Part shown: piece after piece, positions 48,230 through 61,300 of the stretch
How positions within the stretch are numbered: the first letter of the stretch is position 1
Layout of the letters: each line of letters opens with the position of its first letter
Assembly: GCA_030248065.1 (NCBI GenBank)
Contig: JASAMV010003329.1
Location: forward strand, 16,061 to 80,060
Length of the DNA stretch: 64,000 nucleotides
Direction: 5' to 3'
Origin: Rhynchonema sp. JSB1_4
Lineage: Eukaryota > Nematoda > Chromadorea > Monhysterida > Xyalidae
Made by a program: the position numbers and the translations under genes
The notes under the pieces: generated by a model
What the model was told of the DNA's origin: nothing
What the model saw: the letters and a program-made list of their open reading frames with translations, nothing else
Database searches by the model: none

Positions 48230-48507
48230 TATAGTAAATTACTAATTTCATTGCCTCACGCATTCTGACAGACGCAGGGAAACTCCCGTTCGAAGTCGAG
48301 GCAGGCAACAAGCTCAACACACACAGTCAACAAGCCACGCAGCTGACACACACAGCTTGCGTGGCTGAAACATTCGAAACGCACACGAGTCAGCTGCGTG
48401 GCTTGTTGACTGCGTGTTGAGCTTGTTGCCTGCTTCGACTTCGAACGGGAGTTTCACTGCGCCTGTAAGAATGCGTGTGAGGCAACGAAATTAGAAACTT
48501 ACTATAG
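48230..48507. repeat. Foldback element, about 278 bp, upstream of the GPCR gene
   Basis: Arms 48230-48346 and 48389-48507 are inverse over about 117 bp at more than 90% identity, enclosing a roughly 42-bp loop that carries GCTGAAACATTCG. The ends read TATAGTAAATTAC / TTACTATAG. It lies 54 bp upstream of the GPCR start codon, so it could sit in the promoter or 5' UTR. Confidence 0.9.
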
Positions 48508-51500
48508 TAAACGAATTGTAAGTTATGCGAGACGTACAGTACGCTGTATACAGCCCAGTACTTTGATGTAGTCCTCAATGGTGTGGAACACGGAATGATG
48601 ACAATATTATGCAACAACTAAAACCAAAAAAGCATCTCATGGGAGCCTAAAAAACGTTTGGTTTCTACATGCAGTAGGACACAATACTTTTTTCAAATTT
48701 TTGAGCCTGTTTCTGAGCCCACTCGCTGGTGTGACTTTGCGGGACTTTGCGAAATCTTCCTTCTGCACCAAAAAGCAATGGAGCTGTGGCCTACGTCATT
48801 GATTACCAGTAATTAAAGTACGTATACGTCATTACATTATTGTAGTGAACAGAACATAAAGGGAACATGAACTTCCAAACTTCAATTATCCTGGTATACC
48901 TGAGCACCCGCCACGCCACGCGCAATTTGCAAAGCCGTGACTGTCTCCTTTTGTTGAACTTAATGATGTTATCGACCGACGCATTGTGTAAATTATGTCA
49001 TGCTGAAATTTTCTCATAAGCGACTCAGGACTCAGAAACTTATAAAAAATTCTCCAGGCTGGTATTTGACGTAAGAACGTGCAAGCCACGCACCGGCAGC
49101 CACACAGGATTTCGGAAAGTCAGGCCGGTTACGTCAGCTGTGTGGGGTACCTTGCGTGCGGACTATACAAAAATTTCTACCAACATTCAGCTTTAATGTA
49201 TGATCAAATTAAAGCGGACATTGAAATTAACGAATGACAGGAACATACGTGTATCATGCATGAGCCAAGTCTCGGCGCACAGTTGGGAAATGTATCTTAC
49301 TCACGGTCACGAGGCTTGCATCGGCATGCAAGTCTGCATGCCTTCCGTTCCTGCCAAATGAGCACACCCATATAGCGAATTGATGGTGGATAAAAACATT
49401 CTTGACTTATTACGAGCCGTAGAGAAACATTATGTGCAACGAAACATTCTGTTCCGATCCGTAAAGCCAGGCGAGACACCAGATGATCATCAGTAAATTT
49501 ATTATCAATCACGTAACAGGGCCGATACAGCGTTCAGTTCACGCCCATCATTTCTTATTCGTTGGATAGACGACCTTTTACTATTTGCATACTTGCCTGT
49601 ATAATAGCAAAAACAGAATAAGAAGCCGTGACCAAAGGAGGAGCCGCCAATCTGCTTGCAGTTCTTCAGAAAACTAAGCAAATTTCACCAAACCGCTTTG
49701 CAAAAAGCATAGAAACGCGCTGCAATGAGTTACGGTAATTGAATTGGAACGGAAACAATTTCGTCCAAAATTCGCGCATTCTTCTTTGCGATGTGACCCA
49801 CAAGGTTTCCAACATTGACAGAAACGTCGACAGGAAAAAAATTGGAACGTTTAAATGACGTATCACAGAACGTTAGACATGGCACGCTTGTTGTGGTATA
49901 CCGCTCTGGAGCGCTGAAATAAATTACTTTGGCTTTGAGACACAATTGAAGCTGTAAGGGATTCAGAGATGCTTCATGAGGCTGATATAAATTCGCTACA
50001 TACACCTGCACACATAAGTTTTATGTGGCCAAGACGAGTCTGGTGCAGTGCGCGATGAAATTGACCAAATTGCACCCAGATCCTAATCCAGACGTTTAGC
50101 GTTTTCCCATAAATTGGTCACCACAATTTCAACCAAAAGAATGAACGACGGGCACACAAATCAATTCAGCAGCTATTGTGTAGCTATTGTGCAGAAACGC
50201 GGTGTCTTTGCCTGGGGACCACATACAAGGGGACCCACCGAACTACCGGGCACAGCAGCTGTTTGCCGCACAAGGTATACAACTTCACATCTAAATTGTC
50301 ACCGACCTGCCACTTGGTGAAGAATGCTGGGCAATTAAGCAACACACCACGAATGCATAAATACATAGTTGGTGTTTTAGTTGGGCGGTGCTCTGTTCGG
50401 TTTCTTGGGTAGATTGATCCGCTAAAGATATGTAGGTATACTGAATAGGCTACACAATTTGTGGTTCCCAAAAACCTGGCACCCGCCAAAATGGGATTGA
50501 GACGCGTCTTCGTTTTTTGTCAAAGCTGACCGACAGATGTTTCAACCTTGTGGATCTACAAGCTGCTTTGCGGCACCAAATAATCACTTGTCTGTTCCAC
50601 TCAGCTGTTTTTTATCCACTGCATATCGGCAAATACGTATGTATATAATATCACATTACCGGACAACAAGGTTCCCGAAAACTATACAAGACGCAACGAA
50701 GATGACTTTCTTGTCAATTCAATTTGAATTGAACGTCGCTGGTTTCGCGGGATTCCGAAGGATATTTTTTCGAAACTTTTGAGCGCGGTTTCTCCAAACA
50801 AACGCGATAGAATCGGGATTGCAAAAAATGCATAAAAATCTCAGCTGTTCAACCGCACCATTACACTCGGTTAGTGAACAACGCTAAATGATGCGGCCCA
50901 ACGATGTGAAAAAAACACGCGAACAAAACCGGACCAAAATTTGAAAAGCAACAACGAAAAGCTTGACAGACAATGAAAACAACACATGGCCATATGTTCC
51001 AACACACACACAGCAGCTACTGACTTTTGTTAGCAAGACCGAAGATGGGATTGTTATGATGGCCCCGGGGGATGGGATATGATCCGATATAAAGTTTTGA
51101 TTGACGGGTCGGGCTCGGGTCACCCTGTTTCTGGTGCACGTGACCCGCGCAAGGAAGAGATGCCTAAAAACCTCAACCTCAGGTGCGCGGGATTTTTTTG
51201 GCTGATCGGAAGTTCAATAAGATAGACACTGCCGATTGCGTGAGGTGCGCTGAAACTGGCAGCTTACAAAATACATACATGGTAACAGCTCTAATCTCAG
51301 TGGAATTTGCGGCGCAGGGTGCACTTACAACGTCAATAAGGTTGATGCCGCAGTTTGCCTGCCATACATACAGAGACCCCCTCCGGAACAGAGCCCCCCG
51401 GAGCTTCATTTGGGGCAAAAAGTTTCACAAAAGTTAATTCAAAAATGGAAGAATTTGTTCCACAAAAGAAGCATCTCATTTTCGCACATTTCTCAGCAGA

Positions 51501-51937
51501 AACCGGTCTTAGATCGGATTACACGTGCTGTGAAATGCACACAAAACGTTAGTGATAAACATTCGATGACGTGTGTCAAAACTATAATCCTCACAAAAGT
51601 TTTTCCGAATAAGACCTCGATGCTTTTCATTTCCGCACATTGTTTGTGGCAACAAGGGTGATTGTTGACGTTTTTCCGAATAGAGCACCGGGGTGGGTCT
51701 AATGGAAAACTCCGAATGGTGCAAAATCGCGCCGCATTATGTACGTATTTTGGTAATGGCCTGATCGCAAAAAGGACCACCAAAAAAAACTCCGCCGCCG
51801 ACAAAAGTCTATCAAGAGAACAATCCCCGGACCGGAAACTATGTCGGACGTCAAACTATATAGGCAAACGGTTTAATTGAGACATTGAGACAAATATACA
51901 AGCCCAAATAGAGGATCAAACTTGGCTATTAAATGCA
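48508..51937. other. Gene-poor stretch
   Basis: No exon chain with a recognisable domain was found on either strand. Open frames are short and do not connect. Confidence 0.4.
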
Positions 51938-52329
51938 TACCGTATTGTCGGAAATAGAACCCCCCATTAATTGAACCCCCCTAAATGGCTCGAAATCAAA
52001 AATAGAACCCCCCCATTAATAGAAGCTCACCCCCAACCTTCACCGTACCACAGATTAGTGGTATGGTAGGGCTGTGTTGTTGTGTCAAACGTTGTTTAAG
52101 CTTGCGTACACAACAGAATACAGCTTTTTAAGCATAATTGCCGCTGTTGAAGTTAGAAAATACCGAAAACAAGCCATTTTTATGGGCATCAGTAACAACA
52201 TTTTTTTTCGTCGGGGGGCCAAATGAAAATTATAACCCCCCCAATAATTGACCCCCCATAAATTGAACCCCCCAAAATGACCCCAGTGAAAAAATAGACC
52301 CCCCGGGTTCTATTTCCGACAATACGGTA
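51938..52329. mobile_element. Mariner-type MITE, 388 bp, TA target duplication
   Basis: 51940-52327 starts CCGTATTGTCGGAAATAGAA and ends with its inverse, flanked by TA on both sides (51938-51939, 52328-52329). A TA duplication with inverted termini is typical of Tc1/mariner elements. The interior has repeated AATTGAACCCCCC units and no transposase. Related GAGCCCCC-type fragments occur at 10040-10130. Confidence 0.75.
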
Positions 52330-55300
52330 GCATAAACGACACGCTGCTCCCAAGAGGGATAAAAACGGCCAACGGTGGCTGTCATCGGCTGTTTACCATT
52401 ATGAAATAGTGAAAATGCCTTTAGCAGTGATCATTACATTAACAGTGCTGCACGGTTCAGTGAACACAAGTTGACATGAAATATAACTTTCCGAAAAATC
52501 CTGGAAAAGCTTTTTCATCGCATCAGCAGCCCGTTTCCATTAGTCCTTCGGTGAGTGAGTTCTTCAAAATTCGCAATGTCCTTCGCTATGTCAGTCGTTT
52601 ATCACTTTTGTCCAGAAAGACGTTGCTTTGTCAACTCGAACAACAAAACTGGGGGAAACTGACAGGAAATTTTGCGGCAAAAAGTACAAAGATTAGTAGC
52701 GGGAGACGCTAGAAATAATACATTAGTGGAAACAGGGCAAAAAAGAAGCCGAGCTTTGTTTCGCGACAGCAACAAACCCCCATTGTCGACTGCACTATGA
52801 TTTATCGCGAAAGGGCTTTGCAAAACTTGGTTTGGTTTTTTTATTAAGACGGATATTTGTAACAATATTGGTAAATTTGCTTTTCGACAGGCAAAACGAA
52901 GAGACAGCATGGCCTTCCTCTCATACACCGGCAATGTTGGAACAGCTTTGGTTGGGTCGGACAACGATACGTTTTGACAAGGGTCTGAGTGTCATTGCAC
53001 GATACCCGACCAAAAACGATCTGGCCAAGTGGTCTGGCATTAGCATTAGGTAGCAGATGTAATTATGCACTATCGTCTTTTGCAAATTTGTTTTAAAAAT
53101 TGTTTCTGAAACAAAGCAAAACAATCCAGCCTGGTGAAACCTATACAGCAATATCCTTGCTGAATAATGCTTGTTCTTGCATTATGCTGAGCTGCGGATG
53201 AAAGGTGTGCTGCTCAATAGATAGCAAAAACTTGTAAGACATATTGCTCAAGCTTTGACAAGCTTTTCCTCAAATTAGAAATATTAGGCTAGCTGTAAAT
53301 TGCCATAAGTGATCTCAGAAAAACGCGTGAGACTGAGAAAACATACATAGGTCTGGTTTCAGCTCGGGCATTTTCATAAATGGCAAAGTTGCATTTCTCA
53401 AATTGAGCTCAAACCTGCATTTTACGGAAAGAACCAATACCTAAGGTTCGCAAACCTTAGAACTCTGAACTCTCTGTAAATTTATAAAAGAATGGAAAAG
53501 CTATTCCAGAAATTGCGAGTGCTTTACAAAATTTCTTGGCTTTGAAGCCGGTGGTCTGATGAAAATTGTCACGACATGAAACACTGAAAATCGGAACACG
53601 ATAAAAACGCCCAATGATATTGCGCCGTGCGGTATCAGCGAGGTGTTTGGGTCGTTTCTCAGTAGAGTTACAACAAGGTGCTGTTTGGCTGCCCGTTTCG
53701 ACCGGTTTCCACAGCCGGTTGGTTGGTCAGTGTACCAGATGACCAGATGACGTGACACCGCAAAACACCTGGGGAGATGGCTTGATGCTAGCACGTATAT
53801 ACCCTAATAAAGCACCACCGCTGCGGCGCAAACGCGAACAAAGTTCGTTGACAAGTTCCATGTGCAACAGTTGGCTAATTGATTGGTCGTCAATGCAAAT
53901 TGTCAACTGCGATCGTCAACCGATGTCACATGCCAAAGCAGCGCCACATGAGTGTGATGAACTATACACATGACATTGGGCTGCGTTGATGACCAGAATA
54001 GACGATGATCTACGTGGACCACAAGTCCAAAAAGCGGCCTATTCCAACAAAGCTGATTCAGAGAACAGTCGGAATAAGAAATGAACGTTAAAACATGTGA
54101 CGTGACAACATTCATAATGATGCGCATTATTTTTGTGCCGCTTTGTGTCCAGGCAGCGTCTTTGTCGGACATAAAAAATTAATTTGGAGCGGTCTATTTG
54201 ACACTTAGTGGCCCGAAACAAAGCTTCAAACCGCCTTGAAACGTCGAAAAAACGTTGCCGAAAATCCGTCCGTGTTTTATGATATTTTGCCGAATTATAT
54301 GAGTGATTATGTCACACCAATGTTTTGCGCTTAAAATCGTCAGGCCACAAAAAATCTGCTTATTCTCTTCCGAGTATGTGCCGCGCTCTTCAAAGTTGGA
54401 GGGCGAAAAATCAGAAACAGCAGACACCCAAAAGTGACTGATTATGCGCTGTAAAAATTATTTACTGCTTGACACCTGGCATCGCATAATGCCAGCAAAA
54501 TTATGTATTTTGGGCACCAAAAAGGCGTGTCATGCTTCATAATTCGTCGCATTGTGGCCGCTGAAGATAAAGGGTGAATAACGGTACCCAAATAATATGA
54601 TTTCTGGTCCTTTAGGGCCTTTGTTTACAACGGTTCCCCTCCCTGGCCGCGACTGAGCCATCCGAAAACCACCAAAAACTAAATGTCCATCTTTGCCTTG
54701 TCATATGGACGGCAGAAATCTCGAGGTTCTAATTCTGGTTCCAGAAAGACTCAAACATTACATTCAAACGAAAAAGTTCCAAACCGAAAACAACTAACGA
54801 CTATTGTTGAAGTTTTTGTCAGGTACATGTATGAAGTTGACACTTTTGCGCGCTCAGAAAAGCCTGTTTTCGACAATGATAACAATCGTATGGCAGATGA
54901 AGCAGCGGCGAAAAAACAGCAGGGGCCAAATCAGCTGTGAAAAAAGAACAGCGAGGGAAAAGAGCGGTGGAAGAAAGCAGCGAGGAACATACAGCAGGTC
55001 AAAAATACTGCGAAGAACAGTGTGTGCAATTCCAGCGGTGGTAAAAACAGCGAGTGTGAAGGAACACATGCAAATTAGGGGACCATTTCGTAAAAAATTT
55101 GGGCGAATTTTTTAAACCCTTTGTTTTTCCTACCCTGTTGTTTCCAAAGCTGTTATTGCACTGCTGTTTTGCGCTGTTTCCCAACCCGGTGGTTTATCCA
55201 TCGCTCTTCTTACACCCTGCTGTTTTTTCCTGCTGTTTTTCCACCACTGTGGTATTTCAGTGCGCTGACCTTCCTGTGCGATATGAATGTGAACAGCAGG

Positions 55301-58300
55301 TCGCCCCCGTAACGGCATAAGTGGGCGCCAGAAATTTTGTCAACTCAATCACATATGCATGAAGGCCAGGGTTCTAAAATTCGGCTTGCAACAAATGTTG
55401 GTGGGAGCCATGTGTTCAAGGTTACTTTTTTTTATTCTGGAACATGGTTTTTGTCTCCTGGACGTGCAAACAACATCGTTTGTATGTGAAAATGCATCGA
55501 GTGTCACTTGCTTGTTCCTCGGTTTGATCTGAGTCTCCCAGGGCGTCATGTTTGCTCGCTGGGACTGATGCTGCACCAGGACATCATCAATGTCGATGCA
55601 CCATGGATGGTTATGCGATGCCGAAAATACGTTTGTACTGTAGCACCGATTTTGCTCTGAAAGCGATAAAGCAGCCAGAAGTCCGAATTCGACTGACAAG
55701 TTCCACAAAATCATGAACAAAACAGGCATGAAACAGTGAGCTGTAGCTCGAAAAATCAGAGCCCCCAACAAGTATCATGCTGCATTCTTCTTTGTCACAA
55801 CACGACGGACTGACATTTTCTTTGAACTTTGAACATGTACACGCATTGTGCGGAGCCCATCTGCATATTAACAAGTGCTTTGTTACCAGACCGGGACACT
55901 GCTTTAAACCGAAAAAAACCAAGATGTTCCGTTTTTTGTTGCCGGAATCATACAAACGCGAGATGCGTTCGTCTGGAAACATTGGAAATTTGTAGTTTTC
56001 TTGGGTACTGGCCCAGTTGGGTACCTTCCTTATTGATATTCTAATGCATTCTATTTAGTAAAAAGCCACTTGGAAACATTAGAATTTGGCGTTAGACCGA
56101 CATCAAGCTTGCATTTGATCGCAGTTATCTAAACTTTGACCCATATGAAATCCGAAATATCTTTGACCCAACATCCTTTGACACGAATTTGCAGTTGGAA
56201 CGTCGAAGCCCTGCACTAACTGGCTGAATATAACTCGCAGAATAAAAATGTTTCTATTTTAGTGGCCCCAGTCCCGTACCACAAAGTCACGATTGAGCTG
56301 TAAATTTTCTGTGTTCCTATAGTATATCCTTTCAGTTACTAATTTGGGACTCCGACTGCAAGCAAAGGTGCTTCTGTATTGGTTCCGGCCCCGAATCATA
56401 AAGCCCGAAACAGCAGTGGTTCCTAAACATTTTGCGATTTTGAACACTCCCGATCCCAGTCGGCCCATTCAGTGTGGGCAGTTTCAATGTCGCATGCAGA
56501 TTTTTTCAAGGCCACAGTGGTTTCTGTCTGACGTTAACGAACCGTCCGGTCACTTTTCGGGACTTCATGCGGTTCAGTAACACGATTGTACACGGTTTGC
56601 GACTTTTCAAGCCTGCTTTTCTGTGCGCGCTAAAAACGCTAAAAACCGTCAGTCTAGATTCTGAGATTAATACGCTGTCGTTGTCTGTTCGCGCGTGTTC
56701 GTTAATTTATCAAAATTTCTACCGTAAGCACTTGCGCTGGTTATCGGGTACAAGGAACATTGAGACAAAGGTTGTTCTGAAATCTCACCCATTGTGACAT
56801 ACATAGATACATGTACCTAGTTCACTACTGTTCGCGATGTACTGTAATCACAACAGCCAAATTTATTTCGTAACATGATGCTGATGCCTAGCTGATGTTT
56901 CACGCACCAATAAAAGCTGAAACATTGTGTCGCACTACCGTAGATGCTGGACGCAGCTCATGCTCAGTCTGCCCGCGTGTTGTTTTGTTTTTGTGTTATT
57001 TTGCTGTTCGTTTTCATTCCTTGTGGGCCTAAAACCACCGTGTAAATCAGGGAAAGCCGTTCTTAGCTGACCAACCCACAGCAGAAGATGTTGGGCTGCA
57101 TTCTGATTTGATGGGCAACATTTTCAATATGGTACTCATTATCGTGAAATGTTTTGCACGAAGACAATGCATGCACATGCAGAAGACTGACAAATTACTC
57201 GAGCCTTGGTTGGTACACACACGCATTCAAGCCAACTTCAGGCAAAGTGGACGAAAAAGCAGAACTTGTGACCATATAGTTGTCGGGTACTGCGCCCTTA
57301 TTGACATAGTCAAAGAGGTACATTGAACCAAAAAAATCAGCCAGGGCGACTGCGTGACGTGTCTGGCAAAGCTCAAACACCAACTTCGTGTGTTTGAGAC
57401 TCGGTCCAAAAATGTCAGAAGCCTTCCGCTTAATACCATTTAGTTTATGATGAATAGGTGTGGCTTTCAGTGGGATTTCGGTACAAAAGCATGGCATACA
57501 CCAAAACAAGTACAGGCCGCTGATGCATAACGTCTCCCGCTGCGTTTGAGGTATTTGTTTATCATCGAAACACAACACTGAAGAGTGATGTTAGGAATTC
57601 AAAATTGCATAAAATCACACACCGTGACGCGTTTGATGCGCCAGTTGATCAGGTTCCTGATGTGAAACTGGGCAATAAACGCAATGTTTTCAAACTGGAC
57701 AACACTATATAAGTTTGAGTGCCGGGACAGGTTCAGAACAGGCCTAAAAGGGCCTTCCTGTTTGATGTTAGGCCAAAATAACCAGACACTCAAAGTTATT
57801 GGAGCCAACTTCTGCACACATTTTTATTGTCGTTGTTCTCATGCGCTTGGAATTAATGAACAGTGGTGCTTAGAAATCAGCTTTTTCTATAGCATTAAAA
57901 ACAGAAGTTGGAGCGCTTAGAAATCAGCTTTTCCTATAACATTAAAAACAGAAGTTGGACAATGCCAAGCTTTGTCACCATTCTTTTCATCGTAGGCCAC
58001 AAATTCCATACGTGGAAATACGGAACGAATAATATTTGCCACTTTGCATACCACGAAGCTGCTCTGATAAAATAATATCTTACTGAGTATAGCATACAGT
58101 AGCTTTTCGCCTGTTTTTCGGTTGTACAAGTGACCGATCCCATCAGTTTAGTCACTGACAATGACCATAAAACCACAATCGGCTGTGTTCCCAACAAAAT
58201 CGTTTTGGACAAACAAAAATTTACAATTCAAATTATGACGTAAGCGGCGCCCGTCAGTTGGATGTTTCTAATTTTCCTGCGCGCTGAACGAAAGTCAAAC

Positions 58301-61300
58301 AGCGAACCGTGCGTTGCGCAAAACTAATCATTTTTGCACCCCCTGCTTGTTTTGTTGTTGCTGGGCGATACTTTCTTTCGCGAACATTTGCGCATTATTC
58401 GTTTGCTTGAAAGCGAGAAAGCCGTCACATAGAAGCCAACACATTCCTTCCTTTCCCCAATATCTGTCTGGTAAGCATGTCGAAACGCAAATAAAATTTC
58501 AGCTGTCCTAATTGATATCCGTGCGAAACTTGCCTGAAGCTAAAAATTGGCAAGCGTTTGAATTGTGCGTCCGCATTTCTCATAGTTGCTGAAATAATAC
58601 TACCTGTGCTCCCTAAGACACGCAAGTCAAGCCGTGATATCAATCCCGTGGTGTTCGGTTTGGTGCACTTCAATTTCTCGTTTCTCGTCATGTGAAACAT
58701 CACTGGTAAAAGCGTATACTAAGGTTGTATCAGCGTGCTCTGTGTCCAAACCACACGATTTCAACCTCTGCAATATGAGCTCTATATGAGTACGGAAACA
58801 TAATATATTCAAAACAAGATCAGGTCAATTCTTGTCCCCTAGGTTGAACTGTATTTTTTGCTTGACGTGTATCTGAGTCTGCATCAGACGGGCTGTTTTC
58901 TGAGATCATAATGTTCGTTAGCCACACAGCCAGACGAAGGGTGACTTTCTTCACTTTCTACATCTTGCTGCTTGATGTTCCATTTCAACATCTCCTTAAT
59001 TGAGGATTATTTCATTTGGCATTGTGAGTGGAAGGCTTTCGAGTTACTCTTCTTGGATTTAGACGTCACTTCCGTACAAAGTTCGTGCGTGTTTTCATGT
59101 CAGTTTGCTTCCTGGAAATGATAATGACACCGCAAACATGTTGAGTAACCCTTTGTCCTCACATTTGCCTCGAATTACGGGCGAATACGTCTCATTTCCC
59201 GTATAAAGTTGTCAAATCGATTATGAGACGAAAAAAGTTAAACGGACTAAGACTGGGAACAGCTACATGGTCATTTTCTGTCATGAAATCGTTTATCACC
59301 AAGCGGACCGTGAACGGCCCATGAGATGCAATTTGTGTGGCACGAGGCGGCTATCACAGGCATCTGGGAGCTCAATTTATGGGTATCGAAGTCATTTCTA
59401 GAGCCACATAAAAGAGTTTTGCTTTTCCTATTGATGGAGCATCCATGGGCTTGAGGTGTATGCACTGTATCTAAAATTGAACCCACGAATTCCTTACGTC
59501 AGCCATCTGAGATGACTTGTGACTTGCGGTGGCGTCTCACAGTTTTGCTGGCCGGTTCGTGTCATGTTCTGGTGCCATCTCATGCTACAGACACCCACGG
59601 CGGTTGTTAGTGTGTTGTTTCAATTTTCAAATCAATAACAAGCTTTAGCACCCGTCAGTGCGTTCGTGCTCCAACTTCGTAGATGTAGTACCCCTTGATG
59701 CCTACTTCCAGTATCACAGACGAGCGGGTGTCAAAAAGCGCATATTAGTGGAAGTTAGTCGATACCGTTCCAGTTCTGTGATGTCTTCCAATGCCAGCAA
59801 AGATGACCGAACTTTATGGTACTCCCTTTTCCTGGAAGTACTCACTGTGCCGGAACGCTCGTCAGTTGCAAAGACACTGCGAGTAGTAAACATCAGCAAA
59901 AGACACAAGTAAAGGACATAACTACCGGACGTGCGCGCCTAAACTTGTGAACGAAAAGTGAAACCAGAGGCTCGTCATAATGTTACGCGCTAACTTGACT
60001 ACTGCCCCCCCGAAAACAGTCTTCGGCCCGCCGCCGCTGACTTTTTTTCGGCCACTCTGCTTCCAATGTGTCTGATTTCTTTGCGGTCTCTTTATTTTCC
60101 TTTTCGCGCTGTCTCATTGTCCCTCACGCAGTGCTTGATTCCGCGCACGTCGTCTATGACCGCAGGGATGGAACAGCGATGAAAAAACAATCAGAATAAA
60201 TGTTTTTCTTGAAAAGAACATCCAAATATCTGGATCAGCCTGGAGTAGCAAGAAGCTCATTGATGTTAAAACCTGCTCTTTTATCTTGAGAGAAAACATT
60301 ATGCAAATTGACATTTAGAGCACAGAAGTTCTCCTTTTCTGTTCTGTGCCGATATTTGACTACTCGCGTACATACTTCCACACGAAACGGTCACCTTTTG
60401 GAGCACCGTGGTCACAGACGTCACTAATTTATGCTTGAACACGGTTTATATGAGGACCCGCGGTTCATGTTTCATTTCTGTCAATTTGAACAGTTCCTAT
60501 AACACGTGCGTTCAATAATTGCTCGTCCTTTGGGCCGATGTCAAACTTGGTCATCGGACCGAACTTGCCTTGGTCGCATTTTTGCATTGAGCGTAACAAA
60601 ATTACGACCGCCACTAAGCTTGACCAGTGCTGTTCATTTTAGGTCTGAAAGCAGTGTCCATGCTGATAACCAAGATTCCTATTGTCCCATCGACTGTTTG
60701 AAAGATTACTCGGCGCACTATGCACAATGGAGTCTTGCAATGTCCGGTGTAGTTGATTCATGCTATCTGTGAAACAACACGTTTGGTCGGCCAGCTGATG
60801 TTCCACAAGCATCGAACAAGCTCTGTCAAATTCGATTCCCGGTGAAATCGAACGTTGCGTAAATAGTTGGGCGCTCATTCTTACAAGTCAGCCAACTTTT
60901 ACTCGCTTTTATTCAAGCAACCAGTGAGAAATGGTGCAGCATGCACAATTGCAAATCTAGTCATGTCCCGTCCCTCCCAAAGAGCCAGGTGCATAGAAAC
61001 CTTCTGTTTCGTCAGGCTTGACTGCACAAAAATAGAGCTTTCAAAATGGCTCAGGGCTCATTCGTAAATTTACGCTTCCAGAAATAATCTGTCCCCGAGT
61101 GCCCCTGTGCTGCTGCATAATTGATGTTCGGAATTTCACGCCTTTTCGTGCGCGGGCGGGTGAAATTTTTAGTGACTGGCACCTGTTTTGGCACTCTGCA
61201 GCCAGGTTGGTACCAAACTTGAACTTATGTATTTCAAACCTAGAATCTTAGGCAGGCTTTCAAAACAAACGCCAACATTGTACCTAGGTATAGGTGCAAG

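Noticed and set aside
57195..57578. 127-codon minus-strand open frame
   Set aside because: No domain signature, no phase-compatible neighbouring exon, and frames this long occur in obvious non-coding parts of the window.
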